From CAYMRB01 sp964392615 (GTDB taxonomy: Bacteria > Planctomycetota > UBA8108): a DNA stretch of 19,554 bases. The stretch covers positions 1 through 19,554 of the forward strand of contig CAYMRB010000161.1 in NCBI GenBank assembly GCA_964392615.1. The letters are read 5' to 3'. A program made the translations under genes and the position numbers. Each line of letters opens with the position of its first letter. The stretch's first letter is position 1. The notes beneath the pieces are model-generated. The model had not been told where the DNA came from. It worked only from the letters and a program-made list of their open reading frames with translations, and made no database searches. Shown piece after piece: positions 1 through 8,079 of this stretch.

Positions 1-1193
1 CCGACGGGAGCGATCGCCCGGCGGGGGCCCCGCTCGTCGCCGGTCGGGTCGTCCCTCTGCATCTGAAACCATGCGAACACCCCCGCACCCACCACCAGCG
101 CGATGGCCGCGATCACCACGAGGCCGAGGCCTCTAGATCGGGGCGCCTGTCGGGCGGGGAGGCTCGCGGCCGTCGCCGTCGCGCCGTCGCGGTTGGGTCG
201 GCACAGGTCGTCGCGGACGATGGCCGTTCGTGTCTCCTGTGGCGAATCGGCGTCGATCAGCGCGTCGAGGCGACGCCGGCGCGCGCAGAAGCCGCAGGCG
301 TCAGCGGCATCGGGCCCGTCACCGGTCGGTGCGTCGGCGTCCGCCGAGAAGGGAGTCCAGACCCCGCATCGATCGCAGTGGCAGTATCCGTCGTCGCGCC
401 ACTCGTACAGATTGTCGGCGTCGAGCTCGGCGAGCGCGTGCAGCACATCGTCGAAGCTCGCGAAGCGCTTGTCGGCGTCGAACGCGGTGCAACGATCGAG
501 AAACGCGCGCGTCGCGGTGGGCAGCTCGTCCGCCGGCTTCGGGCCACGCGTCGGGCGGCTGCCGGTCCACATCACCTCGAGCGTCGCGCCGAACGAGTAC
601 ACGTCGGAGCGCACGTCGACATGCCCTTCGAACGCCTCGGGCGGCATGAACGCTGGCGAACCGGCGATGGTCGCGGTCGACGCCGCGTCCTGAAGCGCCT
701 TGCCGATGCCGAGGTCGGTGATCTTCGCGACGAGGTCGGTACGCGACACGAGCACGTTCTGCGGCTTGAGATCGCGGTGGAGCAGCTCGTAGTCGTCGTG
801 CAGGACCTTCATGCCCTCCGCGATGTGCCGCGCCCACTCGAGGCCCTGGCGTGGCTCGATCGGACGGCCGTCGACGATCAGCTCGTCGATCGAGAGCCCA
901 TCGATGAACTCGAGAATCAGAAGGCGCTCGTCTTCGTTGAACGCGAGGGCGCGGACGATGCGGTCGGATCGACACGTCGCGGAGACGCGGATCCAATTGT
1001 CGACCTCCTTCATGAAGCGCTGCAGGCGTGCGGCGACCTCGTGATCCTCGCCGTCAAAGCGTACGGTCTTCAGCGCCCACAGCTGTCGCGTCGATGCTTG
1101 GTGGCAGATGTAGACGACGCCCATGCCGCCAGCGAGGACATCGACCACGCGGTAGCCACCCGGCAGAATCGATCCCGGATCGTATCTCTTCAT
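1..1193 (-). CDS. Membrane-anchored Hanks-type serine/threonine protein kinase, 3' end cut by window edge
   Basis: The minus-strand frame from ATG at 1193 stays open for 397 codons to the left edge, so the C-terminus is missing. Kinase motifs are in order: a glycine loop (LAGGMGVVY, about 20-28), VAIK-type lysine K42 in WALKTV, helix-C glutamate E63, catalytic loop HRDLKPQN (139-146), DLG at 160-162 in place of the usual DFG, and MPPE (183-186) in place of APE. All residues needed for phosphotransfer appear present. After the kinase core comes a cysteine cluster, CHCDRC (271-276) and CGFC (300-303), spaced like a zinc ribbon. A single membrane helix follows at about 356-376, then an acidic and basic stretch that would lie outside the membrane. 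The architecture suggests a cytoplasmic kinase coupled to an extracytoplasmic region lost beyond the edge. It is divergent from the sulfatase gene. The start is the first ATG giving the usual short lead into the glycine loop; no strong ribosome binding site is seen. Confidence 0.93.
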   Translation of the reverse strand, partial: MKRYDPGSILPGGYRVVDVLAGGMGVVYICHQASTRQLWALKTVRFDGEDHEVAARLQRFMKEVDNWIRVSATCRSDRIVRALAFNEDERLLILEFIDGLSIDELIVDGRPIEPRQGLEWARHIAEGMKVLHDDYELLHRDLKPQNVLVSRTDLVAKITDLGIGKALQDAASTATIAGSPAFMPPEAFEGHVDVRSDVYSFGATLEVMWTGSRPTRGPKPADELPTATRAFLDRCTAFDADKRFASFDDVLHALAELDADNLYEWRDDGYCHCDRCGVWTPFSADADAPTGDGPDAADACGFCARRRRLDALIDADSPQETRTAIVRDDLCRPNRDGATATAASLPARQAPRSRGLGLVVIAAIALVVGAGVFAWFQMQRDDPTGDERGPRRAIAPV

Positions 1194-1231
1194 GTAGGAT
1201 GAGATACCCCTTCGACATCGAGATGGAAACC

Positions 1232-2680
1232 ATGATCCGACACGCGCTCATCACTCTGTTCCTCATCACGGCGTCCGCCACGGTCTGCACGCGCGACTCC
1301 GATGCGGCCGAGCGGCCGAACTTCCTCGTCATCCTGTGCGATGATCTCGGCTACGGCGATGTCGGTTGCTTCGGCAGCGCGACGATTCGCACGCCGCACC
1401 TCGACCGCCTCGCCGCGGAGGGCATGCGACTGACCGACTGCTACTCGTCCGCGCCGGTATGCTCGCCGTCGCGCGCCGGCATGATGACGGGCCGCACGCC
1501 GACGCGGGTTGGCATCTACGATTGGATTCCCGGGAATCACCCGATGCACCTGCGACGCGAGGAGGTCACCGTCGCGACGCTGCTGCAGCGCGGTGGCTAC
1601 GCGACGTGCCACGTCGGCAAGTGGCACCTCAACGGCAAGTTCAACTCGAAGGCCCAGCCGCAACCCGGCGATCAGGGCTTCGACCATTGGTTCTCGACGC
1701 AGAACAACGCGTCACCGACACACCGCGACCCGCGCAACTTCGTGCGCAACGGCGACGGCGTCGGCAAGATCTCGGGCTACTCGTGCGGCATCGTCGTCGA
1801 CGAGGCGATCGACTGGCTCGAGAAGCGCCGCAAGCGAGACGACAAGCGACCGTTCTTCCAGTTCGTCTGCTTCCACGAGCCGCACGAGCCGGTCGCGTCA
1901 CCGCCCGATCTCGTCGCTCAGTACCCCGAAGCCAAGAAGCGCGGCGAGGCGCTCTACTACGCGAACGTCGCGAACATGGACCGCGCCGTCGGCAAGTTGA
2001 TGGCCGCCGTCGATCGGCTCGGCCTGCGCGACGACACCATGGTGTTCTTCACGTCCGACAACGGGCCGGAGACGCTCAATCGCTACGGCGGCGCGTGGCG
2101 CTCGCACGGCTCGCCCGGGCCGCTGCGCGGCATGAAGCTGCACATTCGCGACGGCGGCATCCGCGTGCCGGGCATTCTGCGCTGGCCGGGCAAGACGAAG
2201 CCGGGAACGGTCTGCGGCGAGCCGATCTCGGGCGTCGACGTGCTGCCGACCCTGTGCGCGCTCGCGGGTGTCGACGCGCCGAAGGATCGCCGGATCGACG
2301 GCGCGAGCTTCGCCGCGATCTTCGACGGCAAGAAAGTGCAGCGCGCAACGCCGCTCTTCTGGCACTACTTCAAAGCGTTCGACCTCACCAAGGTCGCTAT
2401 GCGTGACGGCGACTGGAAGATCGTCGGCCTGTGGGACGGCCCGGCGGGACGGCCCGGCAGCAGCCTGCAGCCGGGCGACATGGAGACGATCAAGACCGCG
2501 AAGCTCGTCGCGTTCGAGCTCTATGACATGCGCCAGGACATCGGCGAGACGACCGACCTCGCCAAGAAGGAGCCGGAGCGCACGCGGGCGATGTCGCGAC
2601 GGCTCGTCGAGGTCTACACCGAGGTGCAGCGCGAGTGTCCGGTGTGGGAGGTCAAGCCGCGCCCCAAGAGAGGCAAGTGA
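1232..2680 (+). CDS. Secreted type I (formylglycine) sulfatase, arylsulfatase A-like
   Basis: The predicted 482-residue protein has a signal peptide (MIRHALITLFLITAS, probable cleavage near SDA|AERPN). It then opens with the sulfatase metal-site motif NFLVILCDDLGYGD (D37, D38). The signature CSPSRAGMMTGR carries C77, the residue converted to formylglycine in this family. HVGKWHL and TSDNGPE supply further conserved active-site positions. The C-terminal MRDGDWKIVG and ELYDMRQDIGET segments are typical of the smaller sulfatase subdomain. The length is normal for S1-family sulfatases. Activity needs a formylglycine-generating enzyme, which is not in this window. The likely substrate is an organic sulfate ester such as a sulfated polysaccharide, but the subfamily cannot be set by eye. 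In-frame ATGs at 1199 and 1223 are alternative starts; 1232 gives the best signal peptide. The stop lies 12 bases from the stop of the convergent HEAT gene. Confidence 0.94.
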   Translation: MIRHALITLFLITASATVCTRDSDAAERPNFLVILCDDLGYGDVGCFGSATIRTPHLDRLAAEGMRLTDCYSSAPVCSPSRAGMMTGRTPTRVGIYDWIPGNHPMHLRREEVTVATLLQRGGYATCHVGKWHLNGKFNSKAQPQPGDQGFDHWFSTQNNASPTHRDPRNFVRNGDGVGKISGYSCGIVVDEAIDWLEKRRKRDDKRPFFQFVCFHEPHEPVASPPDLVAQYPEAKKRGEALYYANVANMDRAVGKLMAAVDRLGLRDDTMVFFTSDNGPETLNRYGGAWRSHGSPGPLRGMKLHIRDGGIRVPGILRWPGKTKPGTVCGEPISGVDVLPTLCALAGVDAPKDRRIDGASFAAIFDGKKVQRATPLFWHYFKAFDLTKVAMRDGDWKIVGLWDGPAGRPGSSLQPGDMETIKTAKLVAFELYDMRQDIGETTDLAKKEPERTRAMSRRLVEVYTEVQRECPVWEVKPRPKRGK

Positions 2681-2692
2681 CGCAGGCGGCGA

Positions 2693-5600
2693 TCACGGAT
2701 CGACCGTCTCGTCCAGCTCCTCGACCAACGCGGTGAAGAGCCGCTGCTTGCCGCGCGGGCCGGGCGCTAGCCAGATCACGCGACGACCATCGCCCGACAG
2801 ACGCGGCTCCTTCACCTCGCGCGGCTCGTCGAGACCGACCATGCGACCCGTGACGCGATCGAGCACGCGCAGGCGCCCGTCGCGGACGAAGGCGACGAGA
2901 CGGCCGTCGCCCGACAGATGCGGTGCGGCGTCGTAGCCCGGATGGCGCGACAGGTTCTCGATGGTCTGCGCGTCGAGGTCGGCGAGGTAGATCTCGCGGT
3001 CGCGATCGATCGATGTCTCCCATGCGGCGACGGAGCCGTCGCGTGAGATCGTCGGGTGGTCGGGGTCGCCCTTCGAGCCGCAGAGCTCGCGCAGGGTCTG
3101 CGCCGCGGTGTCGACGAGGTGAACGCCGTTCCTTCCCGTGACGACGATGCGTTCGGCCGCTGCCGATGCCGCCACGCCGCGAGAACCGCCGCAAGACCAA
3201 TCGACGCGTTCACCCGTCGCGAGGTCGATGACGTCGCCGCCAGAGCTGATTAACCGTTTGCCGTCCGCCACGATATGCCCCGTCCAGGAGCCGGACAGAT
3301 CGAGCAGCTCGATCATTCGACCCTCGGCGGCTTCGATCACCAAGTTACGCCAGCCGTCGCCGAAAGGCCCGGAGATACCGATCCGCGCGCCGTCCTCGGA
3401 GATCGACACGCTGCAGCCCCGGCCTCTCAGCTTTGCCTTCCACACCGCAAGACGAACCGCGCGGCCGGTGACGAGATCGACGCGAAACACGGCGTGGTCG
3501 ATGCCGTAGCGCGTCTGAACCGCCACGAAGCGTCCGTCACCGGAGATCTCAGCGCGTTCGCACGGGACATCGATTCCGACGAGCCGACGCGCTCTGGAGG
3601 TCCACACCTCGCTCGTCGGTCCGGGCCGATAAGGACCGACATGCGGCGTAATGGTGTTGTATTGCCTGGACACTCCCAATCGCGCCGCATTGACCAGCCG
3701 GCGTCGGTGCATGTTCGCGGACGCGCGCACCGCAAGCTCGTCGCACTCCTTCCACACACACGCGACGCGCACGGATCGCTTCGGGCTCGGCTCGATGCGC
3801 CACGGCATCGCGAGGTCGAGGATCCAGCGCGGCAGGATCGCGAGCGTGCGCAGACCCGGCGTCTCGAAGAGCTCCGAGCTCCAAACCTCGACGAACGCGC
3901 GCGTCTCGGCCGGAGTCAACCCTCGACGACCGAGCCGTGTGACGAAGCTCTCGACGAGAGCCGCGCGGTCGAGGGACAACGCGCCGAGCGCGACTTCGCG
4001 GGACGACTCCGCGGGGCCGAGCCTGTCGAGGAGCGCGCCTCGCAGCGTCCCATCGGCGTCGACGCAGATGACGAAAACCCACGGGACGGGATCCCAGCGC
4101 GGGCGAGGATCGCGGCTCCAACGCGACTCGCGCCGCGCGCGATACCGCTCGCCCCAATCGGCGACCGTCGGATACTCGCCGTAGGAGCGCACACGAATCG
4201 ACAGCGCGGACTCGGTCGCGTCCGTCCACTCGACGACGACGGGCGACGGCACCTTCACGGCGCCGCCGTAGAACAGGAAGCCCTCGGTTTCGCCGCGTAT
4301 CGAAACCGGCGATGCGGCCACGCTGCGCAACGCGCGCCACCAGTATACATCGTCGACGGCGGACAGCGGGGCCTCGAGCGCGGCGTCGTAGCCGATGCGC
4401 AGGCCATTCCACTCCACCCCGAGGTGACGCCAGGCCTCCGCGGACACCTGCGGAAGATCCGGCACGAGCCACGGCGCGACGGAGCGCACGGTCACGGTTG
4501 AGCGCTCCGGCGGGCTGCTCGCGCACGACGGTTCTCCGGGCCTGGCCACCAGTTGGCCACCGCCCAACACGTAGTCTGTCAGGCGCGGGTAGACGCCCCA
4601 CGGTGAGCCCTCGAAGAAGCGCACCTGAAAGCGGATCGACACCGGTCTATCCGCGTAGAACCAGATGGCCGGATCCCGGTAGTTCTCATACTCCGCTGCG
4701 TACGCCGCTGCATCCTTGCGCATCCTGCGTGTGGCCGCGGTCAAGCGATGGACGAAGTCCGGCAGCTCGCCTGTCGCGTCCAGTGCGACCGCGAGATGGT
4801 CGCCGCCATCGCGCCACACGCCCCATTCGTGGACCTCGAAGTCGGGAGGCGGCAGCGACGAGGGCTTCCCGGCGTCGCGGTGACGTCCCGCGAGCGCGGC
4901 CGACGCCGCGTCGCGCGCGCGGACGTCATCCGAGGTCGCGAGGACCTCCTCGAGGCGCCTGAGTTCCTCCAGCGCCCAGGGGCGCAGTGCGATGCGCTCG
5001 GCCCCCGGCAGCCAATCGCACTGCACGTCGAATCCCAGATCGACGCCGATCGCGTACGGCGGGTAGCGACTCCAGACGTCGCGCGCCTCGATCAGCTCGT
5101 GCAGTGGGACGACATCGCTCTTCTCGACCAGTAGCTTCGTCAGGTCGACACCGATCGACTCGCTCGGCGCGGATTCGTTGTGCGGCCCGAGGAACCCCAC
5201 CATGCGGATCGCGGCGATGCGCACGTCGCGGTCGCCGTCCGTCGCCAGCGCTGCGGCGAGGGGCGCGAAGTCGACCTCATTCTTCACAGACCCAAAGAGC
5301 GCAAACGAAAGCGCGACAGCTCGCAATGCCGGGTTGCCGCCGTTTCTCGCGAAGTAGCGCGCGACCGCGCCGCTGTGCTCGCACGGCGGGGGGTCTGTCG
5401 ACGGCCCGAACCTCCACTCGCCCGCAAGGAAGAAATCCACCTCCCAGCGCAGCCCGATCGCCTCGAAGAAGCGCACGGCACTCGAAGCGGACTCAGCCGA
5501 CAGAAACCGCTCGATCGCTGATTGCGAGCGTGGCCACCCATCGACGAGGGTGCGCGCCGCGATCCCGAAGAGCCGGCTCTCCTTCCGGGATAGCTCGTCG

Positions 5601-6058
5601 GCGAACAGCGGCAGGACGGCATCCCGAGTCGATCCCAGGCCGCGTACGGCTCGCGCGAGCTGGACGTTCGATGAGTCCGCCCAGGGCCGCTCGATTACGT
5701 CCGCCAGACGACGGAGCTCATCGTCCTGCCGCAACACGCCGAGAAACGCCGCGACCACCTCCCGCGCGCGCTCCGGCGACGCGTGAGGAAAGATCGCCAC
5801 GAGCGCCTCCTGGGCTGCGTCCCTCGCTGACGGATCCCCGCGCAGGAGGTCGATCAACGCGGGGACCGCGCGCTCCGAACGCCGCTCGCCGAGCGTCAGC
5901 GCCGCCGCCCGTCGCGTCTCGGACTCGTCGGAGCGCAGCTGTCGGATCTGCCACTCATCGACGATCGCATCGCGACAGACGAACGCGGCGCCCGCCAGCA
6001 CGACGAGCGCGACCAGCATCGACCACAGAGCGACTCGCCGACCTCGAGACCTGCCCAT
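2693..6058 (-). CDS. Membrane-anchored fusion: HEAT repeats, uncharacterised HEWG-motif domain, TolB-like beta-propeller
   Basis: This 1121-residue protein begins with a basic stretch and one membrane helix (about 8-28), so the rest is probably outside the cytoplasm. Residues 37-395 hold HEAT-like helical pairs, for example TRRAAALTLGERRSERAVPAL near 48-68 and DRDVRIAAIRMVGFLG near 276-291. Residues 406-788 form a separate domain that opens with FEVHEWGVW. It continues with AIWFYADRPVSIRFQVRF and ETEGFLFYGGAVKVPSPV. From memory, these match a family of uncharacterised proteins in myxobacteria and planctomycetes that share a HEWGTF motif and an FLFYRG-type motif. The C-terminus, from about 818, has repeated SGDGR and SRDG units followed by short strands, typical of TolB/PD40 propeller blades. 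Start: ATG at 6058 has GGAG nine bases upstream; GTG at 6064 is an alternative. It is the last gene of a three-gene minus-strand unit, 36 bases after the lipoprotein stop. Biochemical function is unknown. Confidence 0.88.
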   Translation of the reverse strand: MGRSRGRRVALWSMLVALVVLAGAAFVCRDAIVDEWQIRQLRSDESETRRAAALTLGERRSERAVPALIDLLRGDPSARDAAQEALVAIFPHASPERAREVVAAFLGVLRQDDELRRLADVIERPWADSSNVQLARAVRGLGSTRDAVLPLFADELSRKESRLFGIAARTLVDGWPRSQSAIERFLSAESASSAVRFFEAIGLRWEVDFFLAGEWRFGPSTDPPPCEHSGAVARYFARNGGNPALRAVALSFALFGSVKNEVDFAPLAAALATDGDRDVRIAAIRMVGFLGPHNESAPSESIGVDLTKLLVEKSDVVPLHELIEARDVWSRYPPYAIGVDLGFDVQCDWLPGAERIALRPWALEELRRLEEVLATSDDVRARDAASAALAGRHRDAGKPSSLPPPDFEVHEWGVWRDGGDHLAVALDATGELPDFVHRLTAATRRMRKDAAAYAAEYENYRDPAIWFYADRPVSIRFQVRFFEGSPWGVYPRLTDYVLGGGQLVARPGEPSCASSPPERSTVTVRSVAPWLVPDLPQVSAEAWRHLGVEWNGLRIGYDAALEAPLSAVDDVYWWRALRSVAASPVSIRGETEGFLFYGGAVKVPSPVVVEWTDATESALSIRVRSYGEYPTVADWGERYRARRESRWSRDPRPRWDPVPWVFVICVDADGTLRGALLDRLGPAESSREVALGALSLDRAALVESFVTRLGRRGLTPAETRAFVEVWSSELFETPGLRTLAILPRWILDLAMPWRIEPSPKRSVRVACVWKECDELAVRASANMHRRRLVNAARLGVSRQYNTITPHVGPYRPGPTSEVWTSRARRLVGIDVPCERAEISGDGRFVAVQTRYGIDHAVFRVDLVTGRAVRLAVWKAKLRGRGCSVSISEDGARIGISGPFGDGWRNLVIEAAEGRMIELLDLSGSWTGHIVADGKRLISSGGDVIDLATGERVDWSCGGSRGVAASAAAERIVVTGRNGVHLVDTAAQTLRELCGSKGDPDHPTISRDGSVAAWETSIDRDREIYLADLDAQTIENLSRHPGYDAAPHLSGDGRLVAFVRDGRLRVLDRVTGRMVGLDEPREVKEPRLSGDGRRVIWLAPGPRGKQRLFTALVEELDETVDP

Positions 6059-6094
6059 CCGCACCGGCTCCGGCTCACCAGCCCGTTGAAGAAG

Positions 6095-7321
6095 TCAATC
6101 GTTCGACGCGACGGTAGCGAGCCGTTCTGCCGGAGCGCTGACCGCGAGGCGCGCGGCCAGATCGTCGGCGATGGTCTTCAGATCGTCGCTCGCTCCGATC
6201 CGCGCGCTGCCGGCGATCGCGCTCAGCCCCGTCTCGATGTCGTAGCCGACGATCTCGAGACGGACCGCGTCGTCGACCTCGACGAGCGTCCCGGTGATGA
6301 CCAGCTCAGCACCGGCGAGCTTACCGATCTGGCCGAGCTTGTCGAGATCGAACATCTCGGTGCGCTGGATGCGCAGCTCGGACAGGACCTCGTCGAGATC
6401 GCGGCGCGCGGCGAGCGTGTACCCGCGCTGCACGAGCGAACCGCGCAGGAGCGCCGGAAACGCACGCTCGATGGAGGTGAGACGGCGCGATCCGAGGTCG
6501 CCGCCGCGACCGAGGTCATCGTCGCCGCCGACGACGCCAAACGAGCCGAGACAGATCCGGGAGGCGGCGCGTCCGACGCGACTCCGATCGCGATGGCTCG
6601 CGAACAGCTGCGGTCGCGACAGGACCTCGTCGAGCAGCTGCGGCACCGCGTGGCGGATCGTTCGGTCGACGATGTGATCCTCCGCGGTTAACAGGTCGTG
6701 AACGAGCGTGTGGACGCGATCGGTCACCGTCACCGTGTGCGTCTGCCGCGCTTCGAGTCGCGAGAAGAACCGCACCGTCAGAGACACGTCGGATCGCACC
6801 GTGTACACGGGCGCCCACGCGTGTGCCCACACGACGACTCCGGGCACCCAGGACAGCGGCAGGAGCAGGTTCCTGTCCACCTCGACCGGCCCGTATCGCA
6901 CCTCGAGCAACGCCGAGTAGTCGGCCTTCTCGTTTTGCGCAATCTCGACCATCGCGGCGCGCAACGACACGTCACGCGGCACGGCTTCGGTCGACGTGAG
7001 CACTCCCCCACCGAACAGCCGCGCGTCGATCAGCGACGCGACGACGGCCTCGAACGACTTGCGCGCTACCGCGAGTTCCAACGACTCGCCCACGCCCGGA
7101 ACGACGGCGTCGTCGATCGCGGTCCACGGCACGAGCACGACGTTGGCGGGAAGCGACGCGCGTTCGTGCGCCTGCGACGGCTCATCGTCAACGTCCGTGT
7201 GGACCGGCAACGCGCAGCCGTTCGCGAGCAGCACTGCAACGACGAACATCCCGCACAGCCCCACGTGTCGTCTACCGAATCCGCGATACGGTGTGACGGT
7301 GTGGTTCGCGCGTGGTGACAT
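6095..7321 (-). CDS. Lipoprotein with C-terminal CsgG/FlgO-like domain
   Basis: This 408-residue protein has a basic N-terminus, a hydrophobic stretch and a lipobox-like end (VAVLLANGC, C36), so it is probably a lipoprotein. The first part contains a VVLVPW strand, then EKADYSALLEVRYG and an unusual hydrophobic, tryptophan-rich section (LSWVPGVVVWAHAWAPVY, about 157-174). The C-terminal part, about 283-376, reads AFPALLRGSLVQRGYTLAAR, then LDEVLSELRIQ, then IGKLAGAELVITGTLVEV and GYDIETG. This order (variable helix, reductant-like loop, GAELVITGT strand, D-TG turn) is what CsgG, FlgO and LpoB-type lipoproteins show. Those relatives act in outer-membrane assembly or secretion, so an envelope role is likely but the exact job is not known. 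Start: ATG 7321 has a perfect AGGAGG ten bases upstream and gives a proper export signal. A longer reading from 7408 would overlap the exporter gene and has no such signal. Confidence 0.82.
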   Translation of the reverse strand: MSPRANHTVTPYRGFGRRHVGLCGMFVVAVLLANGCALPVHTDVDDEPSQAHERASLPANVVLVPWTAIDDAVVPGVGESLELAVARKSFEAVVASLIDARLFGGGVLTSTEAVPRDVSLRAAMVEIAQNEKADYSALLEVRYGPVEVDRNLLLPLSWVPGVVVWAHAWAPVYTVRSDVSLTVRFFSRLEARQTHTVTVTDRVHTLVHDLLTAEDHIVDRTIRHAVPQLLDEVLSRPQLFASHRDRSRVGRAASRICLGSFGVVGGDDDLGRGGDLGSRRLTSIERAFPALLRGSLVQRGYTLAARRDLDEVLSELRIQRTEMFDLDKLGQIGKLAGAELVITGTLVEVDDAVRLEIVGYDIETGLSAIAGSARIGASDDLKTIADDLAARLAVSAPAERLATVASND

Positions 7322-7331
7322 CGCCTGACGG

Positions 7332-7337
7332 CCTCCT
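7332..7337 (-). promoter_or_regulatory. Shine-Dalgarno sequence deciding the start of the CsgG/FlgO-like lipoprotein
   Basis: The minus strand reads AGGAGG here, ten bases before ATG 7321. It lies in the 58-base gap after the LysE-type exporter stop. It is a full anti-SD match and selects 7321 over the upstream in-frame start at 7408. Confidence 0.7.
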
Positions 7338-7379
7338 GAGCCGCCATCTGAGACCGTTTGCAGACCACCGTATTCACGC

Positions 7380-7997
7380 TCACAGCCACCCGAGAAGGCG
7401 TCCAGCATCGCGAAACAGCAATAAGGCGAACACGATCAAGCAGAGCCCCAGAGCGTGCAGCGTGTACTTGTACGCCCGTCCGGTCAACACCGCGCGCGAT
7501 CGCCCGGCGACGATGGCGAACACGAGCTTCGAGCCGACGAGACAGAGGTAGAAGCACACGATGAACGCCGCCGCGGCGAGCCCGCTCTCGTCGCGCGCCG
7601 CGTGAAACTTCGGAGCACCGATCGCGAACCAGAACAGGTACGGATGCGGGCTCAGCGCGTTCGTGATCACGCCACGCAGCAAGGAACGGCTCGCGACCGG
7701 CGCGTCGTCGATCGAGAGCCCTTTCGATCGCAGACAATCGACACCGAGGTAGAGCACGAACGCGCAACCGAAGAGCCCGACGATGCCGAGAGCGCTGTCC
7801 ATCTCCGTGACGTTCGCAACGACCCAACACGACAGCACGACGATCGGTAGATCCGTCAGCAAGGGCGCGAGCGCAACCTTGATCCCGCCGGCCGTACCGT
7901 GCCGTAGCGTCTCGGTCACGACCACCGCGAGCAAAGGCCCGGGAGCGAGCCCCGCGGTCAGACCGAACAGGAGACCGGTGGTGATGGCGTCGTACAC
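7380..7997 (-). CDS. LysE-family amino acid exporter
   Basis: This 205-residue, strongly hydrophobic protein has about six membrane segments. Its first is followed by GLAPGPLLAVVVTETLRHG, matching the conserved LysE/RhtB N-terminal segment (usually SPGPN, then a helix and a basic G-containing turn). The central NALSPHPYLFWFAIGAP matches the second family motif, usually NPKAWLFF. Length is normal for the family. Such proteins export amino acids (lysine, arginine, threonine or homoserine lactones) across the inner membrane; the substrate cannot be read from sequence. The start is GTG at 7997, with GGAAG (minus strand, 8006-8010) eight bases upstream. It is the first gene of the minus-strand unit, 58 bases ahead of the lipoprotein, and is divergent from the GH127/GH5-like enzyme. 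Confidence 0.92.
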   Translation of the reverse strand: MYDAITTGLLFGLTAGLAPGPLLAVVVTETLRHGTAGGIKVALAPLLTDLPIVVLSCWVVANVTEMDSALGIVGLFGCAFVLYLGVDCLRSKGLSIDDAPVASRSLLRGVITNALSPHPYLFWFAIGAPKFHAARDESGLAAAAFIVCFYLCLVGSKLVFAIVAGRSRAVLTGRAYKYTLHALGLCLIVFALLLFRDAGRLLGWL

Positions 7998-8005
7998 TCG
8001 CAGTG

Positions 8006-8010
8006 CTTCC
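8006..8010 (-). promoter_or_regulatory. Ribosome binding site of the LysE-type exporter
   Basis: GGAAG on the minus strand lies eight bases before the GTG start at 7997. It supports that unusual start codon. Confidence 0.45.
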
Positions 8011-8079
8011 AGATCGAGAAAGGGGCGTCAGCGTAACACAGCCGGAGGGCTGCGCGAGAGCTCGTCATCCGGGACGCTG

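Noticed and set aside
378..1202. A plus-strand open frame of 274 codons opposite the kinase
   Set aside because: The kinase motifs on the minus strand are complete and in order, so this frame is a shadow.
7322..7408. Longer N-terminus for the CsgG/FlgO-like lipoprotein starting at 7408
   Set aside because: It would overlap the exporter gene, lack a ribosome binding site, and put 29 residues ahead of the export signal, while 7321 has AGGAGG.
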